DNA of 64,000 nt from Mycobacterium barrassiae (GCF_025822765.1 NZ_JACKUK010000044.1:115915-179914), one strand, 5' to 3'; shown: positions 21,428-31,237, numbered from the stretch's first letter. The notes: generated from the letters alone by a model not told the origin. Made by a program: numbers and translations.

Positions 21428-22554
21428 CGTCCGAAGCGGGAAGCCTCGGCGAGCAGTGGCGGGCAGCCAGGCCTGCCGTCGCCGGCCTGCACCTCGACAG
21501 CGCGGCGTGCTCCCGGCAGAGCTTCGCGGTCATCGACGCCGCGGCGCAGCACGCCCGCCATGAAGCCGAGGTCGGCGGATACGTCGCCGCCGCAGCCGCC
21601 GCTCCGGTGCTCGACGCGGGCCGCGCAGCGATTGCGGCGCTCACCGGCTTGGAGAGCAGTGGTGTCGTCTTCACCACCGGCGCCAACAACGCGCTGGACC
21701 TCCTGCTGTCCAGCTGGCCCGGTGAGCGCACCGTCGCGTGCCTGCCCGGCGAGTACGGACCCAACCTTGCAGTCATGGCGGCCAACGGTTTTACGGTGCG
21801 CGCATTGCCTGTGGACGGCGATGGCCGGCTCGACGTCGACGCCGCGGGCCGCGCCCTCGCCGACGACCTTCCCGCGCTGGTACACCTGACGGCACTGGCC
21901 AGCCACCGAGGTGTCGCTCAACCGATGGCTGGGCTTGCAGAGGTCTGCCGGGATCTGAACCTGCCATTGGTGATCGATGCGGCGCAGGCGCTGGGACACC
22001 TCGATTGCGCGGTGACACCTTCGGCGATCTACAGCTCGTCGCGTAAATGGGTCGCCGGCCCGCGCGGAGTCGGGTTTCTGGCGGTGCGCGGCGATCTGGC
22101 CGATACGCTGCGGCCGCGGCTACCACCGCCGGAGTGGGGCTTGCCGTTGACAGTGATGGAAAGGCTGGAACAAGGCGAAGCCAATGTCGCTGCGCGCGTT
22201 GGCTATTCGGTTGCGCTCGGCGAGTATCTGGCCGCCGGGCCCAAGCGGATCGGTGAACGGCTGGCCGAGGTGGGCAGGATGACACGCGAGGCGCTGAGCG
22301 ACGTCAAGGGTTGGCGGGTCGTCGAGGCGGTGGAGGAACCGACGGCGATCACCACGCTGGTGCCCGTCGACGGTGCGGACCCGCAACAGGTGCGCGCGCA
22401 ACTGATCGCCGAGCACGCCATCGTCACCACCTATGCCGAAACTCTGCGGGCCCCTTTCGAGATGGCGTCGCCAGTGCTGCGGGCGTCGCCGCATGTCGAC
22501 GTCACCGCCGAGGAACTCGGCCAGTTCGCCAAGGCGCTGGCCGCGGTCACCTAA
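21424..22554 (+). CDS. egtE: Ergothioneine C-S lyase (PLP-dependent)
   Basis: A 376-aa class V aminotransferase-fold lyase that cleaves the sulfoxide intermediate to give ergothioneine. The GTG start overlaps the egtD stop. The PLP lysine is in [17 protein letters not shown]; the cofactor Asp/His region is [33 protein letters not shown] binds phosphate. It ends the operon and overlaps the convergent methyltransferase gene by four bases. Confidence 0.94.
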   Translation: MTSEAGSLGEQWRAARPAVAGLHLDSAACSRQSFAVIDAAAQHARHEAEVGGYVAAAAAAPVLDAGRAAIAALTGLESSGVVFTTGANNALDLLLSSWPGERTVACLPGEYGPNLAVMAANGFTVRALPVDGDGRLDVDAAGRALADDLPALVHLTALASHRGVAQPMAGLAEVCRDLNLPLVIDAAQALGHLDCAVTPSAIYSSSRKWVAGPRGVGFLAVRGDLADTLRPRLPPPEWGLPLTVMERLEQGEANVAARVGYSVALGEYLAAGPKRIGERLAEVGRMTREALSDVKGWRVVEAVEEPTAITTLVPVDGADPQQVRAQLIAEHAIVTTYAETLRAPFEMASPVLRASPHVDVTAEELGQFAKALAAVT

Positions 22555-23231
22555 CCCTCTTTGTGCGCGGCGAGAAGGAAGCCAGGCATCTTGTCCCGGT
22601 CCTTGTCGTCCTTGTCAAAGGCCGGCATCGTGAAGGGTGCCTCGGCCGGAATCGCCACCGCCATCTTCGCGTGGATGAATGCGGGACGAATCTCGTCGAT
22701 GGTCCAGTACTTCGACACCGCGTCGCGCAACTCGTCCTCCGTCACGGTGTGCGGGCCGAACCCTTCAGGGAAAGCACCCTTTTCGAACACCAGGATGTAG
22801 AGGACCGACCCCGGTGCCGCCGCCCGGTGCACGGCACGCAGGTAGGCGTCGCGCCCTTCGACCGGCAACGAGTGGAACAAGGTGCTGTCGATGATGGTGT
22901 TGAACCGCCCGTCGAATCCGGTGAACGACGTGATGTCGTCCTGGACGAACGTGGCGTTGGTCAAGCCGCGCTCGGTCGCGGCCTTGGTGGCGGCCGCGAC
23001 GGCGGTCGGTGACAGGTCGATGCCGACGACGGTGTGACCAGCCGCCGCCAGCGCCAGCGACAACTCGGCGTATCCGCAGCCGGCGTCGAGCACGTCGCTG
23101 CGGACCTTGCCACTCTCGACCACTGCGGCCAGTTCGGGCTGCGGCTCGCCGATGTTCCACGGCGGCGGCCCTTCGAAGGGGCCGTGTTCCTGGTAGGCGT
23201 CGTCCCACTCCATCACGTCTTCTGCTGCCAT
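22551..23231 (-). CDS. Class I SAM-dependent methyltransferase
   Basis: A 226-aa cytoplasmic protein. SAM-binding motif I is [20 protein letters not shown], with acidic motif VVGIDLSP and motif II-like [20 protein letters not shown]. The N-terminal [20 protein letters not shown] and the C-terminal [19 protein letters not shown] are typical of thiopurine-methyltransferase-like small-molecule enzymes. It lies convergent to the ergothioneine operon in the Rv3699 position. Substrate unknown; a link to thiol chemistry is only positional. Confidence 0.85.
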   Translation of the reverse strand: MAAEDVMEWDDAYQEHGPFEGPPPWNIGEPQPELAAVVESGKVRSDVLDAGCGYAELSLALAAAGHTVVGIDLSPTAVAAATKAATERGLTNATFVQDDITSFTGFDGRFNTIIDSTLFHSLPVEGRDAYLRAVHRAAAPGSVLYILVFEKGAFPEGFGPHTVTEDELRDAVSKYWTIDEIRPAFIHAKMAVAIPAEAPFTMPAFDKDDKDRDKMPGFLLAAHKEG

Positions 23232-23277
23232 GGCCCCAACCTACGCCGGGTTCCTGTGAGCGACGAAAGAGCCTGCT

Positions 23278-23715
23278 CTAGGCCGACTTTCGCACCAGCA
23301 GCGTGGCGTTGTAGGCGGTGAGGGCCGGTGCATCGTCGGGCGTCTGCGGATATGGGTCCAGCGATTTCAGCTCGACGATGTAGTCGCCTACCTGCACCGT
23401 CTGCTTGTTCTGCCCGGGTGCCGGGTTGGTGTTGAACTCGACGGTCGTCGATGGGCCCTGGGCCTGCTCCGCGACGACGGCGATGCGCGCCTGGCCGGTC
23501 CAGAAGCATTCGACCTGCGTGGGGCAGCGCGAATCCTCCAGCACGTCAGTGAAGCGCAGTCGCAGGTCAGTGCCGCGAACCGTGGCGGCCTGACCACCGT
23601 GCAGAACGAACTCCTGATCGAGGCCGGCCTCGATGGGGTCCGCCTGCGCCGGGTGGCTCTGACACCCCGCCAGGGCGAATACCAATGCCGCGAACACGAC
23701 CCAGAATCTGGTCAC
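23278..23715 (-). CDS. Small lipoprotein
   Basis: A 145-aa protein with a lipoprotein signal: hydrophobic segment VVFAALVFALAGC with the lipobox LAGC at residues about 15-18, so it should be lipidated and anchored on the outer face of the membrane. The mature part has a pair of cysteines (DSRCPTQVECFW) and beta-rich sequence. Its ATG overlaps the stop of the upstream GCS2-family gene (ATGA), so the two are co-translated. Function unknown. Confidence 0.83.
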   Translation of the reverse strand: MTRFWVVFAALVFALAGCQSHPAQADPIEAGLDQEFVLHGGQAATVRGTDLRLRFTDVLEDSRCPTQVECFWTGQARIAVVAEQAQGPSTTVEFNTNPAPGQNKQTVQVGDYIVELKSLDPYPQTPDDAPALTAYNATLLVRKSA

Positions 23716-25199
23716 GGTCCGTCCCAGGTGTGCACGGGCTCGTTGCTGTGCATGCGTTCACAGTAAATTCGCAGCATCTCGGCCAGTGCGTTCGGCCGGG
23801 ACAGCCCGCGGTTCTGCAGCGCCTGCACGGTGGCGACCTGCCATGCGGATCCGTTGCGTCCGGTCTTCGCGCGGCCCTCGATGACGCCGAGGTAGCGGTC
23901 ACGTACCTCGCCGGCGACCTCCCACCGCCGCAGTCCCTCGTCGGCCATTGGCAGCAACTGCCGCAGCACCAACTCGTCCGGCGTCACCTCGCCGAGGCCG
24001 GGCCAGTACAGTCGCGCACTCATTCCGTGCTGCGCGGATTCGGTGAAATTATGTTGTGCCGCAGCGAAACTCATCTTCGTCCACAGCGGCCGGTCATCCT
24101 CGGCCAGTGTCCGCAGTACGCCGTAATAGAACGCGGCGTTGGCCATCATGTCGACGACCGTCGGTCCCGCGGGCAGCACACGGTTCTCCACGCGCAGGTG
24201 GGGGCGGAGGACACCGTCCTGCTCGACGATGTCGTAGACCGGACGGTTCCACCGGTAGATGGTGCCGTTGTGCAGCCGCAGCTCGGAAAGCCGAGGCGTG
24301 CGGCCTTCGGCGAGTTCGCGCACGGGGTCCTCGTCGGACATCTCGGGCAGCAGCGACGGGAAGTAGCGGACGTTCTCCTCGAACAGGTCGAAGATCGAGG
24401 TGATCCATCGCTCGCCGAACCAGACCCGCGGGCGGACGCCCTGCGTCTTGAGCTCGTCGGGGCGGGTGTCGGTGGCCTGGGTGAACAGTTCGATACGGGT
24501 CTCCGCCCACAGCTGGTGGCCGTAGAAGTACGGCGAATTGGCGCCGAGCGCCAGCTGCGGCCCGGCCAGCACCTGGGCGGCGTTCCAATTGTGGGCGAAG
24601 TCAGCGGGGGACACCTGCAGGTGCAATTGCATGCTGGTGCACGCGGACTCCGGAGCGATCGACTCGGTCTGCAGGCTCAGCCGTTCCGGCCCGCTGATGT
24701 CGATCAGGATGTCTTCCCCGCGGGCGGTGAAGATCGAATCGTTGAGTGCCCGATAGCGCGTCGACTCGCTCATCCAGCGGCCCGTGAGATGCTCGGGCAT
24801 CAGGGTCGGCAGGATGCCGATCATCACGATGTGCGCATCGTGCTCGTGGGCCTTGGCTTCGGCCGCGTTGAGGCTGGCTCGCACATCGGACTCGAGTTCG
24901 AGCGCCGCTCGACCGGGCAACCGGCGTGGCGGGACGTTGAATTCGATGTTGTAGGCACCTAGTTCGGTCTGGTACGCCGGGTCGGCGATCGCCTGCAGCA
25001 CTTCGGAATTGGTCATGGCGGGCTGATAGGCGGAGTCGACGAGATTGCACTCGATCTCCATGCCGGTCAGCGGCCGCTCGAACTCGAAACTGGACTCCTT
25101 CAGCATGGTTTCGAAGACGTCGAGGCACTGCTGAACCTTGCGCCGATACTCGCGGCGGTGCGCGCGGGAGTACTCGGTGTCCTGCACTTCTTCGCCCAC
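23712..25199 (-). CDS. GCS2-family carboxylate-amine ligase (EgtA/GshA relative)
   Basis: A 495-aa protein of the glutamate-cysteine ligase 2 superfamily, longer than EgtA. Motifs: RPLTGMEIECNLVDSAYQPA (catalytic Glu region), AYNIEFNVPPRRLPG, SACTSMQLHLQVSPADFAHN and HLRVENRVLPAGPTVVDM near the C-terminus. It corresponds in position to Rv3698. The ligase fold predicts ATP-dependent peptide-bond formation with glutamate, but the partner is unknown. Its proximity to egtABCDE is suggestive only. The downstream lipoprotein is coupled to it. Confidence 0.85.
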   Translation of the reverse strand: MGEEVQDTEYSRAHRREYRRKVQQCLDVFETMLKESSFEFERPLTGMEIECNLVDSAYQPAMTNSEVLQAIADPAYQTELGAYNIEFNVPPRRLPGRAALELESDVRASLNAAEAKAHEHDAHIVMIGILPTLMPEHLTGRWMSESTRYRALNDSIFTARGEDILIDISGPERLSLQTESIAPESACTSMQLHLQVSPADFAHNWNAAQVLAGPQLALGANSPYFYGHQLWAETRIELFTQATDTRPDELKTQGVRPRVWFGERWITSIFDLFEENVRYFPSLLPEMSDEDPVRELAEGRTPRLSELRLHNGTIYRWNRPVYDIVEQDGVLRPHLRVENRVLPAGPTVVDMMANAAFYYGVLRTLAEDDRPLWTKMSFAAAQHNFTESAQHGMSARLYWPGLGEVTPDELVLRQLLPMADEGLRRWEVAGEVRDRYLGVIEGRAKTGRNGSAWQVATVQALQNRGLSRPNALAEMLRIYCERMHSNEPVHTWDGP

Positions 25200-25208
25200 G
25201 GTCGAAGC

Positions 25209-25970
25209 CTATCGGCGGGTGGCCACCACGACCTGCGGATTCAACAGTCCGCCGCGTAACTCCACCTCGATCGTCGGGTCGGCGTATTCGGCCAGCGCGC
25301 GCAGCGCCGACGGACTGTAGGTGCGCAGCGAGCTGATGACCCCGTCGTGAATGAACGGAATGAACGGGGCGAATGGCAGCATCGTCGCGAGCCGGACGAG
25401 ATGCAGCGGCGCCGGCGGTCGGGGCAGATCGATGATCACCAGCTTGTCGGCCGCGCGCGTGCCCTCCGCGAACACCCGCGCTGCCGTTGCCGGCGGCAGA
25501 TGGTGAAACGACAGGACGAAGACCGCCACATCGAAGTGCCCGTCGGGTGTGTCGATGGCGACGGCGTCCATCTCCCGAATCGTGGCGCGCGGGTGCTCAC
25601 CCAGATCGCTTGCGGCCATCGCCGCCACCGATGACGCGTCGATGTCGGTCACCGTCACATCGGCGGTGGGGTGCCACTCCAGCAGTTTTCGGGACAGACC
25701 GCCGTGTCCGGCGCCGAGCTCGAGGATCTTGGGGTCGGCGACGTCGGCGACCTCGTCCATCACGATCTGGGCGAAGCGCTCGGTGTTGCCGAAGAACTCG
25801 CCGGTCCGCTCGAGTGCCCTGATCACGCTGCGCTTGACGTCGTCCGCCACGTCGTCCCGGTCCAGGTATTCCAGCCGGTCGGTCTCCAACAGCCGGTCAA
25901 GGCACGACGCCTTGGGCCCGCCGCGGGGCATGCGGTCAATGTCGACTGCTTCGGGAGCCACGTGGACCAT
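25209..25970 (-). CDS. Class I SAM-dependent methyltransferase
   Basis: A 253-aa protein read from ATG at 25970 ([20 protein letters not shown]); the much longer open frame upstream is the antisense of glpK. SAM motif I is [20 protein letters not shown], followed by [15 protein letters not shown] and [20 protein letters not shown] (motif IV/V region). The C-terminal part [20 protein letters not shown] looks membrane-associated or substrate-binding. It is transcribed away from glpK with a 39-base gap. Substrate unknown. Confidence 0.82.
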   Translation of the reverse strand: MVHVAPEAVDIDRMPRGGPKASCLDRLLETDRLEYLDRDDVADDVKRSVIRALERTGEFFGNTERFAQIVMDEVADVADPKILELGAGHGGLSRKLLEWHPTADVTVTDIDASSVAAMAASDLGEHPRATIREMDAVAIDTPDGHFDVAVFVLSFHHLPPATAARVFAEGTRAADKLVIIDLPRPPAPLHLVRLATMLPFAPFIPFIHDGVISSLRTYSPSALRALAEYADPTIEVELRGGLLNPQVVVATRR

Positions 25971-26009
25971 GATGGACGATTGCAGGGCCGTCCGGAGGGA
26001 GCACGTAGG

Positions 26010-27536
26010 TTGGCAGATCTTGGTGAGTTCATAGCCGCCATCGACCAGGGCACCACCAGCACCAGGTGCATGATCTTCGACCACGACGGCGCCGAGGTCG
26101 GGCGTCACCAGCTCGAACACGAACAGATCCTGCCCAAGGCCGGGTGGGTGGAGCACAACCCGGTCGAGATCACCGAACGCACCGCGTCGGTCATCCAGTC
26201 GGCGCTGAACAAGACCAACCTGTCGGCCACGGACCTGGCGGCGCTGGGCATCACCAACCAGCGCGAGACGTCGCTGGTGTGGAACCGTAAGACCGGACGG
26301 CCGTACTACAACGCGATCGTCTGGCAGGACACCCGCACCGACCGCATCGCCTCGGCGCTGGACCGCGACGACCGCGGTGATGTGATCCGGCGCAAGGCCG
26401 GACTGCCGCCCGCGACGTATTTCTCCGGCGGCAAGCTGCAGTGGATTCTGGAGAACGTCGACGGGGTGCGCGCCGACGCCGAAAAGGGCGACGCGATCTT
26501 CGGCACCGCCGACACCTGGGTGCTGTGGAACCTCACCGGCGGTGCACGCGGCGGTGTGCACGCCATCGATGTGACCAATGCCAGTCGCACCATGCTGATG
26601 AATCTCGAAACGCTGGACTGGGACGACGAACTGCTGTCGTTCTTCGGCATTCCGCGAAAGATGCTCCCGGAGATCAAGCCGTCGTCGTACCCGGAGTCGT
26701 TCGGCGTGACGCGTGACGACGGTCCGGTCGGCGGCCAGGTGCCGATCACGGGCATCCTCGGCGACCAGCAAGCCGCGATGGTGGGGCAGGTCTGCCTCGA
26801 CGCGGGCGAGGCCAAGAACACCTACGGCACAGGCAATTTCCTGCTGCTCAACACCGGAGAGAAGATCGTCCGCTCGGAGAACGGATTGCTCACGACGGTG
26901 TGCTATCAGTTCGGTGACTCGAAACCCGTTTACGCCCTTGAGGGTTCGATCGCGGTCACCGGATCGGCCGTGCAGTGGCTCCGTGATCAGCTCGGCATCA
27001 TCAGCGGTGCGTCGGAGAGCGAGGCGTTGGCGCGTCAGGTCGAGGACAACGGCGGCGTCTACTTCGTCCCCGCGTTCTCGGGACTCTTTGCGCCATACTG
27101 GCGTTCGGACGCGCGGGGCGCGATCGTCGGGCTGTCCCGGTTCAACACCAACGCGCACCTGGCGCGCGCGACGCTCGAGGCGATCTGCTACCAGAGCCGC
27201 GACGTCGTCGACGCGATGGAGGCGGACTCCGGTGTGCACATGGAGGTGCTCAAGGTCGACGGCGGTATCACGGCCAACGATCTGTGCATGCAGATCCAGG
27301 CCGACGTCCTCGGCGTCGACGTGATCAAGCCCGTCGTCGCCGAGACCACCGCGCTCGGCGCCGCCTACGCCGCGGGCCTCGCGGTCGGATTCTGGGAGAA
27401 CCCCGACGACCTGCGGGCCAACTGGCAGGAGGACAAGCGCTGGACGCCGGCGTGGACCGACGAGCAGCGCGCCGCCGGATACGCCGGTTGGCAGAAGGCG
27501 GTGCAGCGCACCCTCGACTGGGTCGACGTTTCATAG
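26010..27536 (+). CDS. glpK: Glycerol kinase
   Basis: A 508-aa FGGY kinase that phosphorylates glycerol to glycerol 3-phosphate. The start is TTG at 26010, 10 bases after a strong GGAGGGA site (25993-25999). Motifs: [20 protein letters not shown] (phosphate loop), [40 protein letters not shown] and a second nucleotide segment [20 protein letters not shown]. Length is normal. It ends in a large hairpin shared with the convergent reductase. Confidence 0.96.
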   Translation: MADLGEFIAAIDQGTTSTRCMIFDHDGAEVGRHQLEHEQILPKAGWVEHNPVEITERTASVIQSALNKTNLSATDLAALGITNQRETSLVWNRKTGRPYYNAIVWQDTRTDRIASALDRDDRGDVIRRKAGLPPATYFSGGKLQWILENVDGVRADAEKGDAIFGTADTWVLWNLTGGARGGVHAIDVTNASRTMLMNLETLDWDDELLSFFGIPRKMLPEIKPSSYPESFGVTRDDGPVGGQVPITGILGDQQAAMVGQVCLDAGEAKNTYGTGNFLLLNTGEKIVRSENGLLTTVCYQFGDSKPVYALEGSIAVTGSAVQWLRDQLGIISGASESEALARQVEDNGGVYFVPAFSGLFAPYWRSDARGAIVGLSRFNTNAHLARATLEAICYQSRDVVDAMEADSGVHMEVLKVDGGITANDLCMQIQADVLGVDVIKPVVAETTALGAAYAAGLAVGFWENPDDLRANWQEDKRWTPAWTDEQRAAGYAGWQKAVQRTLDWVDVS

Positions 27537-27588
27537 CGATTTGTGTGCGTTTTCGCGCGCTCAGCGCTCGCGAACGCACACAAATCGC
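27536..27588. terminator. Bidirectional terminator between glpK and an aldo/keto reductase
   Basis: Bases 27536-27561 and 27563-27588 form a long near-perfect inverted repeat. The outer part GCGATTTGTGTGCGTT pairs with AACGCACACAAATCGC, and the inner part is GCGCT against AGCGC. It sits right at the 3' ends of the two convergent genes. Confidence 0.8.
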
Positions 27589-27590
27589 AA

Positions 27591-28481
27591 TTATGCGGCC
27601 GCGTCGAGCTGGCGTTTGACGTCCTCGTCGAGCTCGATGTCGCGCACCGCGGTGTTCTCCTCGAGATGCGCCACCGACGACGTGCCGGGGATCAGCAGTA
27701 CGTTGGGCGCGACGGACAGCGTCCACGCGAGCGCGATCTGCGCCGGTGTGCGGCCCAGCTTCTCCGCCTCGCTCTTGACGGCGGGATGACCGAGCACCGG
27801 GTTGTCGGACGTGAACGCCGAACCGAGCGGAAAGAACGGCACGAACGCGATGCCGTGTTCGATGCAGGCGTCCAGTACCGGCTGCGACGTTCGGTCGACG
27901 AGGTTGTAGGCGTTCTGCACGCACACGATCTCGGTGCGGTCCAACGCGATTCGCAGATGCTCGAGCGTAACGCTGCTCAACCCGATGCCGTCGATCAGCC
28001 CTTCGTCGCGGGCCTTGATCATCGCGGTGAGCTGACGGTCGAACAGTTCGCGGTTCACGGGACCCGGACGACTGGGATCGCCGTCCTCGTCGTGTATCCG
28101 CAGGTTCACCGCCGCGAGGCGATCGGTCTGCAGCGTCGCGAGGTTCTCCTCGATCCCGGCGCGCAGTTCGTCGGGCTGCTGGGCGGGCAGCCACTCTCCG
28201 GCGTCGCCGCGCTTGCCGCCGACCTTGCTCACCAACGCCAAGTCGGCGGGGTAGGGGTGCAGAGCTTCGCGGATCAGCTCGTTGGCCACATTCGGTCCAT
28301 AGAACTGAGACGTGTCGATGTGGTTGATGCCCAACTCGATTACGCGCCGCAGCACCGCGATCACCTGGTCGTGATCGCGCGGCGGACCAAACACACCCGG
28401 TCCAGGGAGTTGCATGGCGCCGAAGCCGACGCGGCCGACATTGAACGAGCCCAGCGGGAAGGTTTGCATAGGTTTACCCAT
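27591..28481 (-). CDS. Aldo/keto reductase
   Basis: A 296-aa NADPH-dependent TIM-barrel oxidoreductase. The catalytic tetrad can be read as Asp and Tyr in GINHIDTSQFYGPNVAN, Lys in LALVSKVGGKRGD and His in AAVNLRIHDEDGDPS. The cofactor region near the C-terminus is NVLLIPGTSSVAHLEEN. MQTFPLGSFNVGRVGFGAMQ is a normal AKR N-terminus; the start could be Met1 or Met5. Substrate unknown. Confidence 0.9.
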   Translation of the reverse strand: MGKPMQTFPLGSFNVGRVGFGAMQLPGPGVFGPPRDHDQVIAVLRRVIELGINHIDTSQFYGPNVANELIREALHPYPADLALVSKVGGKRGDAGEWLPAQQPDELRAGIEENLATLQTDRLAAVNLRIHDEDGDPSRPGPVNRELFDRQLTAMIKARDEGLIDGIGLSSVTLEHLRIALDRTEIVCVQNAYNLVDRTSQPVLDACIEHGIAFVPFFPLGSAFTSDNPVLGHPAVKSEAEKLGRTPAQIALAWTLSVAPNVLLIPGTSSVAHLEENTAVRDIELDEDVKRQLDAAA

Positions 28482-28526
28482 ACCTGTCCGTACACGCTTC
28501 CCGCTGGGCTTATTCCGGATGATCGG

Positions 28527-29246
28527 CTATTCGGCCTCTCCGAGGATGTGGTAGATCTCGCGGCGGGCGTTGTTGATGATGTCGACGATGCGCTGCTGTT
28601 GGTCAGCCGATGCGGCGTGCGCGGACTGCGCGACGGCGCCCATCAATTGCCCGACGGCACTGCGCAGGCTGATGGCACCTGGATCGGCCCCCTCGGTGAT
28701 CTCGTCCCACGGCGCCGTCTCGATCTTCTCGGCGGCGGCGCGGCCCTCCTCGGTGAGCTCGAAGAGTTTCTTGCTGCCCTCGGATTCGGTGGAGACGAGG
28801 AGGCCCTCGTCGACCAGCAGTTGCAGCGTCGGGTACACCGAGCCGGGGCTGGGCTTCCACAATTGCTGACTGCGTTCGTTGATCTCCTGGATCATCTCGT
28901 AGCCGTGCATCGGCCGATCGGTGAGCAGCTTGAGGATCGCGGCCCGCACGTCGCCGCGCCTGCCGCGTCCGCCGCCACGGGGTCCGCCGCGACGCCCGCC
29001 ACGGGCGAAGCCGGGTCCGAACCCGAAGCCGGGGCCGAAACCGGGTCCGAAACCTGGGCCGAAGCCGCCAGGTCCGAAGCCACTGAAGCCGGCGTCGCCG
29101 CGGTGCTCGCGGATGTGGTCACGGAACTCGCGACGGGCTTGGCGACGGTGTTCGTGCAGCGCACGGCGGTTTTGCGGGCCGAATCCGGCGCCGAAGCCGA
29201 AGCCCTGGAACGGGCCGCCGGGTGGGGGTGTGAATGGGGTGTCCAT
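28527..29246 (-). CDS. PadR-family transcriptional regulator with Gly/Phe-rich N-terminus
   Basis: A 239-aa regulator starting MDTPFTPPPGGPFQGFGFGA. Roughly residues 1-100 are low complexity: PPGGPFQGFGFG, then a run of about four GFGPGFGP units and an Arg/Gly stretch (RGGRRGGPRGGGRGRRGD). The PadR winged helix follows: AILKLLTDRPMHGYEMIQEI, then KPSPGSVYPTLQLLVDEGLL and KLFELTEEGRAAAE. The C-terminal helix (QQQRIVDIINNARREIYHIL) is the dimerisation segment. It is likely autoregulated through the inverted repeat just upstream. The disordered N-terminus is unusually long for PadR. Confidence 0.88.
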   Translation of the reverse strand: MDTPFTPPPGGPFQGFGFGAGFGPQNRRALHEHRRQARREFRDHIREHRGDAGFSGFGPGGFGPGFGPGFGPGFGFGPGFARGGRRGGPRGGGRGRRGDVRAAILKLLTDRPMHGYEMIQEINERSQQLWKPSPGSVYPTLQLLVDEGLLVSTESEGSKKLFELTEEGRAAAEKIETAPWDEITEGADPGAISLRSAVGQLMGAVAQSAHAASADQQQRIVDIINNARREIYHILGEAE

Positions 29247-29287
29247 GGTCGTGTCCTTGTTTTCGACAGGAGGCGCGATCTGCGCTT

Positions 29288-29321
29288 CCGATACGTTGAC
29301 GATATATCGGAAACTATCGCG
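29288..29321. promoter_or_regulatory. Candidate PadR operator
   Basis: CCGATA (29288-29293) and TATCGG (29305-29310) are inverted, enclosing the perfect palindrome CGATATATCG (29300-29309). A further TATCG follows at 29315-29319. This AT-rich nested repeat lies 42 bases upstream of the padR start, where an autoregulatory site is expected. Confidence 0.55.
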
Positions 29322-29336
29322 ATGCAACGCCGATTA

Positions 29337-29561
29337 TCAGTTGGCCACGGTGACGTCGACGGACAGGTACTCGCCGAGGGCGCGTGCCGCGGGCCAGTCG
29401 CCGGCGTGGACAGCCTTCTCGAGATCGTCGGCCAGCGGACTGTCGGCACCGAGTTCGGCGAGCCAAGCCGCGACGGTCGCGGCGATCGCGTGGGCAGGCA
29501 CCTCGACCGTCAGCCCACCGCGCAGGCGTTGGGAGACGCGGTAGATGGTCGGGCGCTGCAT
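29337..29561 (-). CDS. Small hypothetical protein
   Basis: A 74-aa open frame starting MQRPTIYRVSQRLRGGLTVE, on the same strand as the AraC and PadR genes and between them, 41 bases downstream of the AraC stop. The composition is that of a real alpha/beta protein (AAWLAELGADSPLADDLEKA) and not of a shadow frame. No ribosome site is obvious and I recognise no family. Confidence 0.55.
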   Translation of the reverse strand: MQRPTIYRVSQRLRGGLTVEVPAHAIAATVAAWLAELGADSPLADDLEKAVHAGDWPAARALGEYLSVDVTVAN

Positions 29562-29602
29562 ACACGGGATTCGGAGCCGACGGGCCCGTGGATGCGTTCG
29601 GA

Positions 29603-30568
29603 CTAGAGCGCTGACGAATCCAACTCGTCCGCCAGTCGAGCGGCGTTGGCGCGGTGGGTGTTCGGGCTGACCCCGTATGCCCGCTTGAATGCACTGCTCA
29701 ACGCGAATGGTGTGCTGTACCCGACCTGGCGGGCGACCGCCCCGATGGTCACGTCGCTCGACCGCAACAGATCGGCGGCGACCGCGAGTCGCCAGCTCGT
29801 CAGGAACGCGATCGGCGGTTCGCCCACCTGCTCGGTGAACCTACGCGCGAAGACCGCGCGGGAACAGCCAACTGCCGCAGCCAGATTCGCCACTGTCCAG
29901 GGGTGCGCCGGATCGTTGTAGATCAGCGTCAACGCCGGGCCGACCACCGGGTCCTGTTCGGCGGTCCACCACGCGGGAGCGTTGCCGTCTCGGCCGAACC
30001 AGACCCGCAGCACCGCGATCAGCAGCACATCGAGCATCCGGTCCAGGTATGCCTCCTGGCCGGCGCCGTCGCAGCCGGCCTCACGAGCCAGCAGGTCCAC
30101 CAAGGTCGGGTCCAATTCCTCAGCGCACACCACCAGCACTGTCGGCAGTACGTCCAGAAGCCGCGCGCTCACCTCACTGCGGCCCTCATATGCGCAGATC
30201 ACCGATCGCATCGCTCCCGACCGGCTGTTGCCCCACGTTCGCACGCCAAGCGACAACTCGAATTTCAGTGTCTCACCCGCCAGCGTCGTGCAGCGGTTCC
30301 CGGGATGGATGACGGCCGTCGGTGCGGTCGCCGGGTCGTCGGCGAACACGTAGTGCTCGGTGCCCCGCGTCAAGGCGACGTCACCGGGGTGCAGCCAGGT
30401 GGCTCCCGCACTCTCGCCGACGATGACGGCGCTGCCGTGCGTCTGGCAGATCAACGTCAGCGGCGCATCGTCGCGGATGCTCAACGACCAGGGTGGATCC
30501 ATCATCATTCGCAAGACGAAGGCGCCGCGTGCTCGCACACCGTCGAGCAGGCCGACCAGGGCGTCCAC
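29603..30568 (-). CDS. AraC-family transcriptional regulator
   Basis: A 321-aa protein with an N-terminal cupin-type sensor domain (AraC_binding_2-like: LTLICQTHGSAVIVGESAGA, WLHPGDVALTRGTEHYVF). A C-terminal double helix-turn-helix occupies about residues 215-310 (WTVANLAAAVGCSRAVFARR and VTIGAVARQVGYSTPFALSS, ending FKRAYGVSPNTHRA). It probably controls a nearby or unlinked oxidoreductase operon. Same strand as the TetR gene 30 bases upstream. Confidence 0.9.
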   Translation of the reverse strand: MDALVGLLDGVRARGAFVLRMMMDPPWSLSIRDDAPLTLICQTHGSAVIVGESAGATWLHPGDVALTRGTEHYVFADDPATAPTAVIHPGNRCTTLAGETLKFELSLGVRTWGNSRSGAMRSVICAYEGRSEVSARLLDVLPTVLVVCAEELDPTLVDLLAREAGCDGAGQEAYLDRMLDVLLIAVLRVWFGRDGNAPAWWTAEQDPVVGPALTLIYNDPAHPWTVANLAAAVGCSRAVFARRFTEQVGEPPIAFLTSWRLAVAADLLRSSDVTIGAVARQVGYSTPFALSSAFKRAYGVSPNTHRANAARLADELDSSAL

Positions 30569-30598
30569 GACTTGAGCCTATCGTCGTGCGCAGCTCGA

Positions 30599-31222
30599 TC
30601 AAGGTCGGTAACCGGCGAGAAAAAGCGCAACCCCGGCACGGACGTGACGGTCGACATCCATCCCTTCAAGCACTTGCGGTCCTCCGCAGAACAGCGCTTG
30701 GTCGATGCAGCGGCCCACGACGAGGAATGCGAAATGCTCTGCGGCAACAGCGGGTTCAGGGGCCGACAACAGACCGCGATCGTGCAGACGACCGATGCAA
30801 TCGGCGAAGGCGGCGAGCACCCTCGCCGGAGCCTGGTCGTAATACAGCTGTGCCAGCTCGGGCACTCGATTCGCTTCGCCGACCACGAGCCTGCGCAATT
30901 GCACGACAGGCTCCGCCAACACCGCGCGCAGATACTCGCCGGCCAACGCGGTGAGGTCCGCTTCCAGATTGTCGGTGTCGGCCAGTTGCGCGATCCGACC
31001 GAGGAACGGTGTCACGGTGCTGCTCAAGGCCTCGTCCACGATCGCCAGCAGCAGTTCGTGTTTGTCGCCGAAGTGTTTGTACACCGTCTGCTTGGACACC
31101 TCAGCCGACGCGGCAACCTGGTCGACGCTGGTGCCCTGATAGCCATTGGCGAGGAAGAGCGCCTGACCCGCAGACAGGATGGTCGCGCGTTTCCGGGCAG
31201 AACGGCCGAGCGCCTGAGTCAT
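30599..31222 (-). CDS. TetR-family transcriptional regulator
   Basis: A 207-aa regulator. The N-terminal helix-turn-helix is ATILSAGQALFLANGYQGTS, then VDQVAASAEVSKQTVYKHFG (recognition helix). The C-terminal ligand/dimer domain begins near DKHELLLAIVDEALSSTVTP. It is transcribed divergently from a DUF998 membrane protein, and the 87-base gap between them contains a duplicated 19-bp operator candidate. Expected role: repressor of the divergent gene and itself. Confidence 0.92.
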   Translation of the reverse strand: MTQALGRSARKRATILSAGQALFLANGYQGTSVDQVAASAEVSKQTVYKHFGDKHELLLAIVDEALSSTVTPFLGRIAQLADTDNLEADLTALAGEYLRAVLAEPVVQLRRLVVGEANRVPELAQLYYDQAPARVLAAFADCIGRLHDRGLLSAPEPAVAAEHFAFLVVGRCIDQALFCGGPQVLEGMDVDRHVRAGVALFLAGYRP

Positions 31223-31237
31223 ACCGCCCCTTACTTC

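Noticed and set aside
25209-27239. A 676-codon minus-strand frame across glpK
   Set aside because: Only the first 253 codons from 25970 are protein-like; the rest is the antisense frame of glpK.
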